This document shows, piece after piece, positions 1 through 4,765 of a DNA stretch of 5,689 bases; position 1 is the stretch's first letter, and the number at the start of each line of letters is the position of its first letter. Under the pieces are notes generated by a model. It saw nothing but the letters and a program-made list of their open reading frames with translations, was not told the origin of the DNA and ran no database searches. Source of the DNA: Chloroflexota bacterium (GTDB taxonomy: Bacteria > Chloroflexota > Anaerolineae > UBA4142). The stretch spans positions 1 through 5,689 of the forward strand of contig JACQEA010000396.1 of NCBI GenBank assembly GCA_016200825.1. The letters are read 5' to 3'. The position numbers and the translations under genes were made by a program.

Positions 1-292
1 CCATCAGCGGCAATGCCACAATAATCGCGGCGATAATCGCGGCGGTGGGTGTAAATAAAATTTGCAGATTGAGCGATTGCGCGATAATGCTGTCGCGTCC
101 GAGCGTGATGAGCAAATAATATCCGACGACGGAGGGCGGCAGAACGAGCGGAAGATTGATAAAGAGTTCGAGCAAAATTTTCGCGCGCGCGTTTGATCGC
201 GCGAGAAAGAGCGCGAGCGCGAGACCGATAACGAAAATACCAATCGTCGCGGCGAGCGTGATTTGCAATGATAAAACAATCGGAGAGAGCAT
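1..292 (-). CDS. modB: Molybdate ABC transporter permease ModB (partial, 3' end outside window)
   Basis: Reading down from an ATG at 292-290 gives 97 open codons to the window edge, starting MLSPIVLSLQITLAAT. This is the inner-membrane permease of the molybdate (possibly tungstate) importer, which works with a periplasmic or lipoprotein binding protein (ModA) and an ATPase (ModC). Residues about 5-30 form a first hydrophobic helix. Residues 47-61 read LPLVLPPSVVGYYLL followed by ITLGR, which matches the family signature LPLVLPPVVxGYLLL..GR. A further hydrophobic helix begins near residue 83. ModB proteins are usually about 220-230 residues, so roughly 40% is visible. The start fits the usual ModB N-terminus. 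No Shine-Dalgarno sequence precedes it, but a -10 box lies just upstream, so the mRNA may be leaderless. A sulfate or thiosulfate permease (CysT/W) is the main alternative and is less likely given the exact motif. Confidence 0.85.
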   Translation of the reverse strand, partial: MLSPIVLSLQITLAATIGIFVIGLALALFLARSNARAKILLELFINLPLVLPPSVVGYYLLITLGRDSIIAQSLNLQILFTPTAAIIAAIIVALPLM

Positions 293-298
293 GGCTTT

Positions 299-327
299 AT
301 TATCGCACAACTTGGATGCGATGTGAA
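299..327 (-). promoter_or_regulatory. Putative sigma-70-type promoter for modB, placed for a leaderless transcript
   Basis: On the minus strand, TTCACA (327-322) and GATAAT (304-299) are separated by 17 bp, each one base from the consensus hexamers. Six bases separate the -10 box from the modB ATG, so initiation at the usual distance falls at about base 292, the A of the start codon. This agrees with the lack of a ribosome-binding site. The call is predicted from sequence only. Confidence 0.5.
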
Positions 328-344
328 CTCGCGCGGAAAAATGA

Positions 345-373
345 TTGACAGCAAATTGCATTCGTGTTATGAT
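345..373 (+). promoter_or_regulatory. Strong sigma-70-type promoter of the serS T-box leader
   Basis: A perfect -35 TTGACA (345-350) and a near-perfect -10 TATGAT (368-373) are separated by exactly 17 bp. The bases before the -10 read TGT, making an extended -10. Predicted transcription start is about 379-381. It points into the T-box leader of serS and is divergent from modB. This is the best match to consensus in the window. Confidence 0.85.
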
Positions 374-538
374 GCGTTCGAAATTGTGACGGAGACAAAT
401 AATCGCAAGCGCGTTTCAAGAGAATCGCTGAGCGGTGAGAAGCGATACGCGCCGCGATGAATTCCACTCCCGAATTGGCGAACGAGAAAGCCGCAAGGCA
501 CAAGTTCGCTCGGAACGCACCGTTATCGCGCAGAGATG

Positions 539-571
539 TTACGTATCACGTAAAACGTATTGCGTAATACG
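539..571 (+). repeat. Small double palindrome inside the T-box leader (stem III position)
   Basis: Two adjacent small hairpins can form: TTACGT (539-544) with ACGTAA (548-553), and CGTATT (556-561) with AATACG (566-571, loop GCGT). The A/T-rich ACGTA words differ from the rest of the leader and look like a short dispersed repeat that now occupies the stem III position between stem I/II and the antiterminator. The pairing is visible. The repeat origin is inferred. Confidence 0.45.
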
Positions 572-580
572 GAATAAAAA

Positions 581-615
581 AGGTGGCACCACGAAGGCAC
601 AACGCCTCTCGTCCT
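581..615 (+). promoter_or_regulatory. T-box antiterminator
   Basis: AGG (581-583) pairs with CCT (613-615) and ACGA (591-594) pairs with TCGT (609-612), leaving the 7-nt bulge TGGCACC on the 5' side as in canonical antiterminators. The apical part can form AGGC (595-598) with GCCT (604-607). The 3' strand TCGTCC is also the 5' arm of the terminator, so the two folds exclude each other. Binding of the uncharged tRNA-Ser 3' end to TGGC should favour this fold. Confidence 0.88.
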
Positions 616-641
616 GATGATGGATGAGGGGCGATTTTTTT
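603..641 (+). terminator. Intrinsic terminator of the serS T-box
   Basis: The arms CGCCTCTCGTCC (603-614) and GGATGAGGGGCG (622-633) form a 12-bp stem with two G-U pairs around the 7-nt loop TGATGAT. The stem is followed by A and then seven T residues (635-641). This is the OFF state of the riboswitch when tRNA-Ser is charged. Confidence 0.92.
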
Positions 642-653
642 GGGATGAGGACA

Positions 654-700
654 ATGGACGAAAGACGATTGATGATGGACGATAGACGGATGACGACTGG
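654..700 (+). repeat. Degenerate GACGAT-type tandem repeat between terminator and serS
   Basis: The stretch is built from variants of a 6-8 base unit (GGACGAA, AGACGAT, TGATGAT, GGACGAT, AGACGGA, TGACGAC). It sits after the T-box terminator and before the serS ribosome-binding site, so it becomes 5' untranslated RNA only when the T-box reads through. No coding content or clear hairpin was seen in it. Function is unknown. Confidence 0.5.
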
Positions 701-729
701 CAATTGACTTTGAACTTTTGGAGGACAAA

Positions 730-2079
730 ATGATTGATTTACAACTCTTGCGGCAACAACCCGAAATTTTTCGCGAGGCGCTCCGCAAACGCGGCGAAGA
801 TATCGCGCTCGTGGACGAAATTCTCGCGGCGGATGAAGCGCGGCGAAAAATTCTCGCCGAGCTTGAAGCACTGCGCAACCAACGCAACACCGCGAGCAAA
901 GAAATCGGCAAGATGAAAGAGGATGCCGCGCGGGAAGATGCCAAAGCGCGCGCGCGCGTGGTGAATGAAAAAATCGACGCGCGCGAAAAAGAAATCGCCG
1001 AAGTAGAACCGCGCTTGCGCGCGCTCGTCGCGGAACATCCAAACATCCCCGCGCCCGATGTTCCCATCGGCAAAGACGAAACGGAGAATGTCATAATAAA
1101 ATCGTTTGGCAAACCCCGCGATTTTGATTTTGAGCCGCGCGCACATTGGGATTTGGGACCCGCGCTTGGCATTTTGGATTTCGAGCGCGGGATCAAGCTC
1201 GCGGGCTCGCGCTTTTTTGTGATGAGCGGCGCGGGCGCGAAATTGCAACGCGCGTTGTTGCAGTGGCTCTTGGATTTTCATATCGCGCAAGGCTATCGCG
1301 AATTTCAATTGCCGTACTTGGTGAAAGAAGACATCATGTTTGGCGCGGGACAATTGCCAAAATTCCGCGACAATCTTTATCGCGATTATGAACGTGACGC
1401 GTGGTTTGTGCCAACGGCCGAAGTGCCGCTGACGGGATTGCACGCGGGCGAAATTCTCAACGCGAAAAATTTGCCGCTGAATTACACCGCGTATACGCCG
1501 TGCTGGCGCAAAGAACCGATGTCGGCGGGCAAAGATGTGCGCGGCATCAAACGCGTGTATCAATTCGACAAAGTGGAAATGTACAAATATTGTTTGCCCG
1601 CAGAATCGGCAAAAGAATTGGAAAATCTTTTGAACGATGCGATTGCAACTGTTGCCGCGCTTGGGTTCACGTACCGCGTGAAAATTCTTTGCACCGGCGA
1701 TTTAGGATTCAGCGCGCACAAAACGTACGATATCGAAGTGTGGTCGCCGGGTGTGAATGAATGGCTCGAAGTTTCGTCGTGTTCGAATGTTGGAGATTTT
1801 CAAGCGCGCCGTTCCAACATTCGCTTCCGCCGCGAAGCCGGCGCGAAAACAGAATTCGTGCACACGTTGAATGGATCGGGACTCGGCGTGCCGCGCACGA
1901 TGATCGCGATTTTAGAAAACAATCAACAGAAAGATGGAAGCGTGGCGGTGCCTGAGGTGTTGCGCGAGCGCGCGATGAATCGGGTCGCGTTGTGTTTGTT
2001 CCGTACGGCATCGCGGGCGAAACGGTGCGCGTCGAAATTGTCGCGGAGAAAAAAAATTTCGCGCGCGGACGAATTGTAG
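730..2079 (+). CDS. serS: Seryl-tRNA synthetase, with an abnormal C-terminal tail
   Basis: This cytoplasmic class II synthetase attaches serine to tRNA-Ser (and tRNA-Sec where present), using ATP. ATG 730 is chosen over a TTG at 718 because GGAGG lies at 720-724, five bases before it, and MIDLQLLRQQPEIFREAL is the usual N-terminus. Residues about 28-100 form the long tRNA-binding coiled coil. The catalytic core follows: TAEVPLTGLHAGEIL (229-243), motif 2 CWRKEPMSAGKDVRG (258-272) then QFDKVEM (278-284), the SSCSNVGDFQARR region (349-361), and motif 3 NGSGLGVPRTMIAILEN (381-397). Motif 2 differs from the commoner CFRSEAGxAGRDTRG but keeps the Arg and Glu. Homology stops at VPEVLR (407-412). 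Family members normally end about 8-12 residues later, whereas here 37 unrelated basic residues (413-449) are read from rlmD sequence in another frame. Expression is controlled by the T-box leader. Function is near certain; integrity of the 3' end is doubtful. Confidence 0.95.
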   Translation: MIDLQLLRQQPEIFREALRKRGEDIALVDEILAADEARRKILAELEALRNQRNTASKEIGKMKEDAAREDAKARARVVNEKIDAREKEIAEVEPRLRALVAEHPNIPAPDVPIGKDETENVIIKSFGKPRDFDFEPRAHWDLGPALGILDFERGIKLAGSRFFVMSGAGAKLQRALLQWLLDFHIAQGYREFQLPYLVKEDIMFGAGQLPKFRDNLYRDYERDAWFVPTAEVPLTGLHAGEILNAKNLPLNYTAYTPCWRKEPMSAGKDVRGIKRVYQFDKVEMYKYCLPAESAKELENLLNDAIATVAALGFTYRVKILCTGDLGFSAHKTYDIEVWSPGVNEWLEVSSCSNVGDFQARRSNIRFRREAGAKTEFVHTLNGSGLGVPRTMIAILENNQQKDGSVAVPEVLRERAMNRVALCLFRTASRAKRCASKLSRRKKISRADEL

Positions 2080-3152
2080 AAATTGTAGAAGCGGCGCCCG
2101 CGCGCGTGACGCCGCGCTGCGCGCATTTTGGTGACTGCGGTGGTTGTCAATGGCAACACATCGCGTACGACGCGCAGTTGCAATTCAAAACGCAAATCGT
2201 GCGCGTACAATTCGCGCGCATTGGCAAAATGCCCGACGCGATTGTGCGCGAGACGATCGGGATGCGCGAGCCGTGGCGGTATCGCAACAACGCGCAATTT
2301 GTTTGCGATGACGCGGGTCGTTTATGTTTTCGCGCGTTCGAATCCAACGCGTTGGTGCGCATCAAAGAATGTCATATCATTCATCCGTTAATTGATGAAA
2401 TGTTTCATGCGCTTGAATTGGATGGCGCGGGATTTAGCGGCGTCACGTTGCGCGCGGGCGCGAACACGAATCAAAAAATGATTATGCTGGAAAGTCCAGA
2501 CAACGCGCCGCCCGAAATCGAAATGGATGAGCCCGCGTCGATTGCATTTCAAGTTCCAAGTGGTGAGACGGTCGCGTTGATTGGAAATGAAAAGTTGAGC
2601 GAGAGATTGAGAGATCGAGAGTTTGCATTTTCGCCCACCTCTTTTTTCCAAGTGAATACGGAAATGGCGGAGCAACTTGTCGCGCTCGTCGAAAAATATC
2701 TTGCGCCGCGCGCGACCGATATTTTGCTCGATGCGTACGGCGGCGTGGGCGTGTTTGGTTTGATGCTCGCGGCGCGTGTTGCGCGAGTAATTGAGATAGA
2801 AGAGAATCCGCGCGCGGTGAAAGATGCGCGCGCGAACGCGGCAAATATTTCCAAGATTGAATTTCATGTTGGCGCGGTGGAAAAAATCTTGCCGCGAATT
2901 GAATCGCGAATTGATCTCGTCGTCGCCGATCCGCCGCGCGCGGGAATGGACGCGCGCGTAATCGACGCGCTGATCGCGCAGAAACCGCGCGCTATTGCGT
3001 ACGTCTCGTGTGATCCCGCAACACTCGCGCGCGATGCGCGAAAATTAGTTGACGGTGGTTTTGTTTTACGCGAGGTGCAACCTGTAGATATGTTTCCGCA
3101 AACGTATCATATTGAATGTGTCGCGTGGTTTGAAACGAGGATATCGCCATAG
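1992..3152 (+). CDS. rlmD: 23S rRNA m5U methyltransferase RlmD/TrmA family, 5'-truncated
   Basis: This enzyme makes 5-methyluridine in 23S rRNA using S-adenosylmethionine. From GTG 1992 the protein has 386 residues. It begins in the middle of a TRAM domain (VFVPYGIAGETVRVEI). Iron-sulfur cysteines are C43, C49 and C52 (CAHFGDCGGC) and C127. The PTSFFQVN motif is at 215-222, the AdoMet loop LDAYGGVGVFG at 246-256, DPPRAGMD at 313-320, the nucleophile C340 in YVSCDPATLARD, and the general base E375 in HIECV. All catalytic features are intact. The open frame reaches back only to a TGA at 1953-1955, and its codons before 1992 still read ARDESGRVV, recognisable TRAM sequence without a start codon. 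About 15-25 N-terminal residues are missing, and GTG 1992 has no Shine-Dalgarno sequence. It overlaps serS by 88 bp, an apparent consequence of the junction defect. RlmCD or TrmA-type specificity cannot be excluded. Confidence 0.88.
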   Translation: MFVPYGIAGETVRVEIVAEKKNFARGRIVEIVEAAPARVTPRCAHFGDCGGCQWQHIAYDAQLQFKTQIVRVQFARIGKMPDAIVRETIGMREPWRYRNNAQFVCDDAGRLCFRAFESNALVRIKECHIIHPLIDEMFHALELDGAGFSGVTLRAGANTNQKMIMLESPDNAPPEIEMDEPASIAFQVPSGETVALIGNEKLSERLRDREFAFSPTSFFQVNTEMAEQLVALVEKYLAPRATDILLDAYGGVGVFGLMLAARVARVIEIEENPRAVKDARANAANISKIEFHVGAVEKILPRIESRIDLVVADPPRAGMDARVIDALIAQKPRAIAYVSCDPATLARDARKLVDGGFVLREVQPVDMFPQTYHIECVAWFETRISP

Positions 3153-3174
3153 AGAACATAGAGGACATAGAGAA
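3148..3174 (+). repeat. Three tandem 9-mers, CATAGAGRA
   Basis: Three exact-length units follow one another: CATAGAGAA, CATAGAGGA, CATAGAGAA. The first unit contains the rlmD stop codon TAG (3150-3152). No terminator is visible after rlmD, and the repeat is followed by an A-rich stretch and the next promoter. It resembles short dispersed repeats that cluster at gene ends. Function is unknown. Confidence 0.65.
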
Positions 3175-3194
3175 AATAAAAACGCGTTGACATT

Positions 3195-3228
3195 CTCGTT
3201 TGACGAGCCTCGCTCTCTCGCATACAAT
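3195..3228 (+). promoter_or_regulatory. Promoter with overlapping palindrome for the DUF4160-DUF2442 unit
   Basis: TTGACG (3200-3205) and TACAAT (3223-3228) are separated by 17 bp. The predicted start is about 3235, only about three bases before the ATG at 3238, so the message would be nearly leaderless. The palindrome CTCGT-ttg-ACGAG (3195-3207) overlaps the -35 box and is a candidate operator. A TTGACA at 3187-3192 has no partner -10 at normal spacing. Promoter confidence is moderate; the operator is inferred. Confidence 0.6.
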
Positions 3229-3237
3229 AAGAATAGA

Positions 3238-3477
3238 ATGCCAACGGTTCTGAGAATCGGTCGCCATCGTTTCTTTTTCTTTAGCCGCGAAGATAACGAA
3301 CCGCCGCATATCCACGTTGAGTCGGCTGAGAACGCCGCCAAGTTTTGGTTGCGCCCGGTTGCTCTTGAGTGGGCTGTCGGGTATAACTCAAAGGAAATCG
3401 GACAACTCAGGAAATTAGTTGAGGAAAATTCAGAATTCTTTTTGGAGAAATGGTATGAGTACGATCAGTGTCGTTAG
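3238..3477 (+). CDS. DUF4160 domain protein
   Basis: This 79-residue protein starts MPTVLRIGRHRFFFFSRED and contains the DUF4160 hallmark EPPHIHVE at residues 21-28, followed by AKFWLRPVALEW and a C-terminal helix with a run of acidic residues (LVEENSEFFLEKWYEY). It is full length for the family. Biochemical function is unknown. DUF4160 genes are often found next to, or fused with, DUF2442 genes, an arrangement that has prompted toxin-antitoxin-like interpretations, which I do not assert. The frame is open upstream of ATG 3238, but that part encodes only the CATAGAGRA repeat and promoter region and carries no family similarity. The gene has no Shine-Dalgarno sequence, matching the near-leaderless promoter. 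It overlaps the next gene by 23 bp. CGCG is sparse here compared with neighbours, suggesting acquisition. Confidence 0.88.
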   Translation: MPTVLRIGRHRFFFFSREDNEPPHIHVESAENAAKFWLRPVALEWAVGYNSKEIGQLRKLVEENSEFFLEKWYEYDQCR

Positions 3478-3700
3478 CCCAACTGCTGTTTTGGCCGTTC
3501 ACGTCCGCTTTGAAAACAATTCGCTCCTTGTTGCTCTCTCCGACGGGCGTGAAATTTCCGCGCCACTCGAATGGTTTCCGCGCTTGCGTGATGCGACACC
3601 CAAGCAACGCAAGCATTGGCGTCTTATTGCCAAAGGCATTGGGATTCATTGGGAAGATATTGACGAGGATATTGCTGTATCCACTTTGCTGCGAATGTAA
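3455..3700 (+). CDS. DUF2442 domain protein
   Basis: This 81-residue protein starts at ATG 3455, preceded by GGAG (3444-3447) at 7 bases, inside the end of the DUF4160 gene in a different frame. The pattern fits DUF2442: an N-terminal beta region ending in LLVALSDGREISAPLEWFPRL (about 21-41), a basic middle (TPKQRKHWRLI), and the characteristic C-terminus GIGIHWEDIDEDIAVSTLLRM (61-81). The biochemical role is unknown; the family resembles the N-terminal domain of NE0471-type proteins. The 23-bp overlap suggests translational coupling and a fixed ratio of the two products, as in paired partner systems. It is followed after three bases by the pentapeptide-repeat gene. Base composition matches DUF4160, not the flanks. 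Confidence 0.87.
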   Translation: MSTISVVSPTAVLAVHVRFENNSLLVALSDGREISAPLEWFPRLRDATPKQRKHWRLIAKGIGIHWEDIDEDIAVSTLLRM

Positions 3701-3703
3701 TCC

Positions 3704-4234
3704 ATGACCTCCCAAGACCTCATCACGCGTTACAACAAAGGCGAGCGCGATTTTTCTAACGCGGAACTCGCGGGCGCGGATTTGCGCGAAGCAGTTTTGC
3801 GCGGCATCATTTTGCGCGGCGCAAATTTGGAAAAAGCCAATCTGAGTTGGGCAAATTTGGAAGAAGCCGATCTCGCTGGCGCGAAATTGGCGAATGCCCA
3901 ACTCAACGCGACGCATTTGCGCGCGGCGAATTTATCGAACGCGAATTTGCCGAACGCGAAAATGAAAACCGTCGGCTTGAAAGACGCGAATCTCGCGGGC
4001 GCAAATCTAAAAGGCGCGGTGCTAGTCGGCGCAAAATTTCAAGGCGCGATTTTGCGCGGCGCGGATTTATCGCGCTGTCATCTCGATGGCGCGGATTTTT
4101 CGGGCGCAGATACGCGCGAAATGAAATTGCAATTCGCCGAACTGACCAACGTCGTCGGCTTGGAGATTACCGAAGAACAAAAATCGTGGAAAGCGGTGGA
4201 TAAAGAAGACAAGCAACTCGGGGCGGCGGAATAG
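3704..4234 (+). CDS. Pentapeptide-repeat protein
   Basis: This 176-residue protein has about 26 consecutive pentapeptides of the A(D/N)Lxx type from about residue 16 to 147 (for example AELAG, ADLRE, ANLEK, ANLSW, ADLAG). The array should fold as a right-handed quadrilateral beta-helix of six to seven coils. There is a short N-terminal helix (MTSQDLITRYNKGER) and a charged C-terminal tail (EITEEQKSWKAVDKEDK). No signal peptide or membrane segment is seen. Some family members mimic DNA and protect gyrase from quinolones or toxins, but most have no known role, and nothing here identifies a target. It begins three bases after the DUF2442 stop with no clear ribosome-binding site, so it is probably coupled translationally. 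Its CGCG-rich composition returns to the local norm, unlike the two preceding genes, so the operon may be composite. Confidence 0.92.
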   Translation: MTSQDLITRYNKGERDFSNAELAGADLREAVLRGIILRGANLEKANLSWANLEEADLAGAKLANAQLNATHLRAANLSNANLPNAKMKTVGLKDANLAGANLKGAVLVGAKFQGAILRGADLSRCHLDGADFSGADTREMKLQFAELTNVVGLEITEEQKSWKAVDKEDKQLGAAE

Positions 4235-4250
4235 CCGCCCCTTTTTCTTT
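4220..4250 (+). terminator. Intrinsic terminator after the pentapeptide-repeat gene
   Basis: A perfect 8-bp stem, GGGGCGGC (4220-4227) with GCCGCCCC (4234-4241), has the loop GGAATA and is followed by TTTTTCTTT. The 5' arm encodes the last residues of the protein (Gly-Ala-Ala), and the TAG stop (4232-4234) spans loop and 3' arm, so the gene end and terminator are compressed together. Confidence 0.93.
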
Positions 4251-4318
4251 TTTTCTCCGTCCTCTCTTCATATTTGCTTCACAATCCCGCGCAATAATTT
4301 CGTTCAGAATATTTTCCT

Positions 4319-4326
4319 AAAGGAGG
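4319..4326 (+). promoter_or_regulatory. Strong ribosome-binding site of the small membrane protein
   Basis: AAAGGAGG lies five bases before ATG 4332 and is almost fully complementary to the 16S rRNA 3' end. It is the strongest in the window and fixes the start. The preceding stretch 4251-4318 is A/T-rich, but I could not identify a convincing promoter there. Confidence 0.8.
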
Positions 4327-4331
4327 AAACT

Positions 4332-4679
4332 ATGAACGAGAAATTCGTTCGCTTTATTTTGTCAGGACTGCTCGTGCTGGTGATCGCGTTCGGCGTTGGT
4401 GTGTACGCATACAACGCGGGCATCGCGCAAGGTGTGATTGATAGCGGCAAACTAACCGCGCCCGTGCCGAATCCGTACTTTGGATTTGGATACCATCCGT
4501 TTGGATTTGGCGCGTTCGGTTGTTTCGCGCCGCTGTTGTTCTTGTTCTTGATCTTTGGATTGATGCGCCTTGTTTTTTTCCGCGGTCATTACGGTTGGCG
4601 CGGGCGGATGATGCACGGTGAAAAAGACGTGCCGCCGATGTTTGAAGAATGGCACAAACGCGCGCACGAGACAAAATAA
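4332..4679 (+). CDS. Small two-segment membrane protein next to a two-component system
   Basis: This 115-residue protein has an N-terminal hydrophobic segment (about residues 7-28, FILSGLLVLVIAFGVGVYAY), a Gly/Phe/Tyr/Pro-rich linker with a near repeat (FGFGYHP, FGFGAFG; about 50-63), and a second hydrophobic segment (about 64-84, rich in Leu and Phe). A basic, aromatic stretch (RGHYGWRGRMMHG) and the tail VPPMFEEWHKRAHE follow. Both segments probably cross the cytoplasmic membrane. It matches no enzyme family that I recognise, but the PPMFEEWHKRAH tail resembles small proteins encoded beside response regulator/kinase pairs in Chloroflexota (from memory, unverified). It may be a target or accessory of the downstream system. 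It has a strong ribosome-binding site and the same strand and order as the regulator, separated from it by an 86-bp palindromic gap. Confidence 0.75.
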   Translation: MNEKFVRFILSGLLVLVIAFGVGVYAYNAGIAQGVIDSGKLTAPVPNPYFGFGYHPFGFGAFGCFAPLLFLFLIFGLMRLVFFRGHYGWRGRMMHGEKDVPPMFEEWHKRAHETK

Positions 4680-4680
4680 A

Positions 4681-4760
4681 AGTCGAATAGTCACATGGTC
4701 GGATAGTCGGATCGTCAAGCGTTCGACTGTCCGACTATTTGACGGTCCGACTATCTGACT
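4681..4760 (+). repeat. 80-nt imperfect palindrome made of GTCGGATA-type units
   Basis: The 40-nt halves (4681-4720 and 4721-4760) are inverted copies without gaps. By my count 28 of 40 positions are Watson-Crick pairs and six more are G-U in RNA. Each arm is itself built of octamer-like units (AGTCGGAT/ATCCGACT variants). It starts right after the stop of the membrane protein gene and ends five bases before the response-regulator ATG. No T-tract follows, so it is not a classical terminator. It could be a processing or stability hairpin between the two genes, or a dispersed repeat. Confidence 0.8.
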
Positions 4761-4765
4761 AACAG

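Larger units (their letters stand above)
380..641 (+). promoter_or_regulatory. T-box riboswitch leader, serine-specific (UCC specifier)
   Basis: This untranslated leader senses uncharged tRNA-Ser and decides between termination and transcription of serS. Stem I can be drawn by hand: GGAG (391-394) pairs with CTCC (467-470), ATCGC (402-406) with GCGAT (454-458), GCGCGT (409-414) with ACGCGC (447-452), and ATCGCT (424-429) with AGCGAT (441-446). The asymmetric AAGAGA bulge (418-423) and the GGTGAGA distal loop are typical of T-box stem I. The specifier loop reads GAAT-TCC-A (459-466), so the specifier is TCC at 463-465, a serine codon. A stem II candidate pairs GCGAAC (478-483) with GTTCGC (504-509); stem III candidates lie at 539-571. 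The conserved T-box bulge is TGGCACC (584-590). TGGC is complementary to GCCA, the 3' end expected for bacterial tRNA-Ser with discriminator G73. Both tRNA contacts therefore agree with the downstream gene. The leader fills the 437-base gap between modB and serS, and no coding region is supported there. Confidence 0.93.

Noticed and set aside
4..354. Minus-strand open frame starting MLSIIFPREF, overlapping modB
   Set aside because: It is a different frame from the one giving the clear ModB signature, and its Arg/Ser-rich product resembles no permease. It is a shadow.
435..617. 60-codon plus-strand open frame in the serS leader
   Set aside because: It runs through T-box stem I, the antiterminator and part of the terminator. 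The RNA structure explains the sequence, and no ribosome-binding site or codon bias supports a peptide.
654..700. CRISPR array or phase-variable tract from the GACGAT repeats
   Set aside because: The units are too short and irregular, with no spacers, and they do not lie in a coding frame.
718..730. TTG 718 as the serS start
   Set aside because: It precedes and includes the GGAGG motif. ATG 730 has ideal spacing and gives the normal SerRS N-terminus.
539..1563. Long minus-strand open frames opposite serS
   Set aside because: Arg/Ala/Ser-rich translations are typical of the antisense of CGCG-rich genes. SerRS on the plus strand is unambiguous.
1950..2079. Programmed frameshift fusing SerRS to RlmD
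   Set aside because: No slippery heptamer or pseudoknot was seen, and missing parts of both proteins fit a deletion better than a recoding event.
3112..3237. Upstream extension of the DUF4160 reading frame
   Set aside because: The extra codons cover the rlmD end, the CATAGAGRA repeat and the promoter, and the DUF4160 family starts at the MPTVLRIG of ATG 3238.
4681..4760. Terminator or tRNA-like structure
   Set aside because: No T-tract follows and no cloverleaf or T-loop sequence is present. It is a plain long palindrome.
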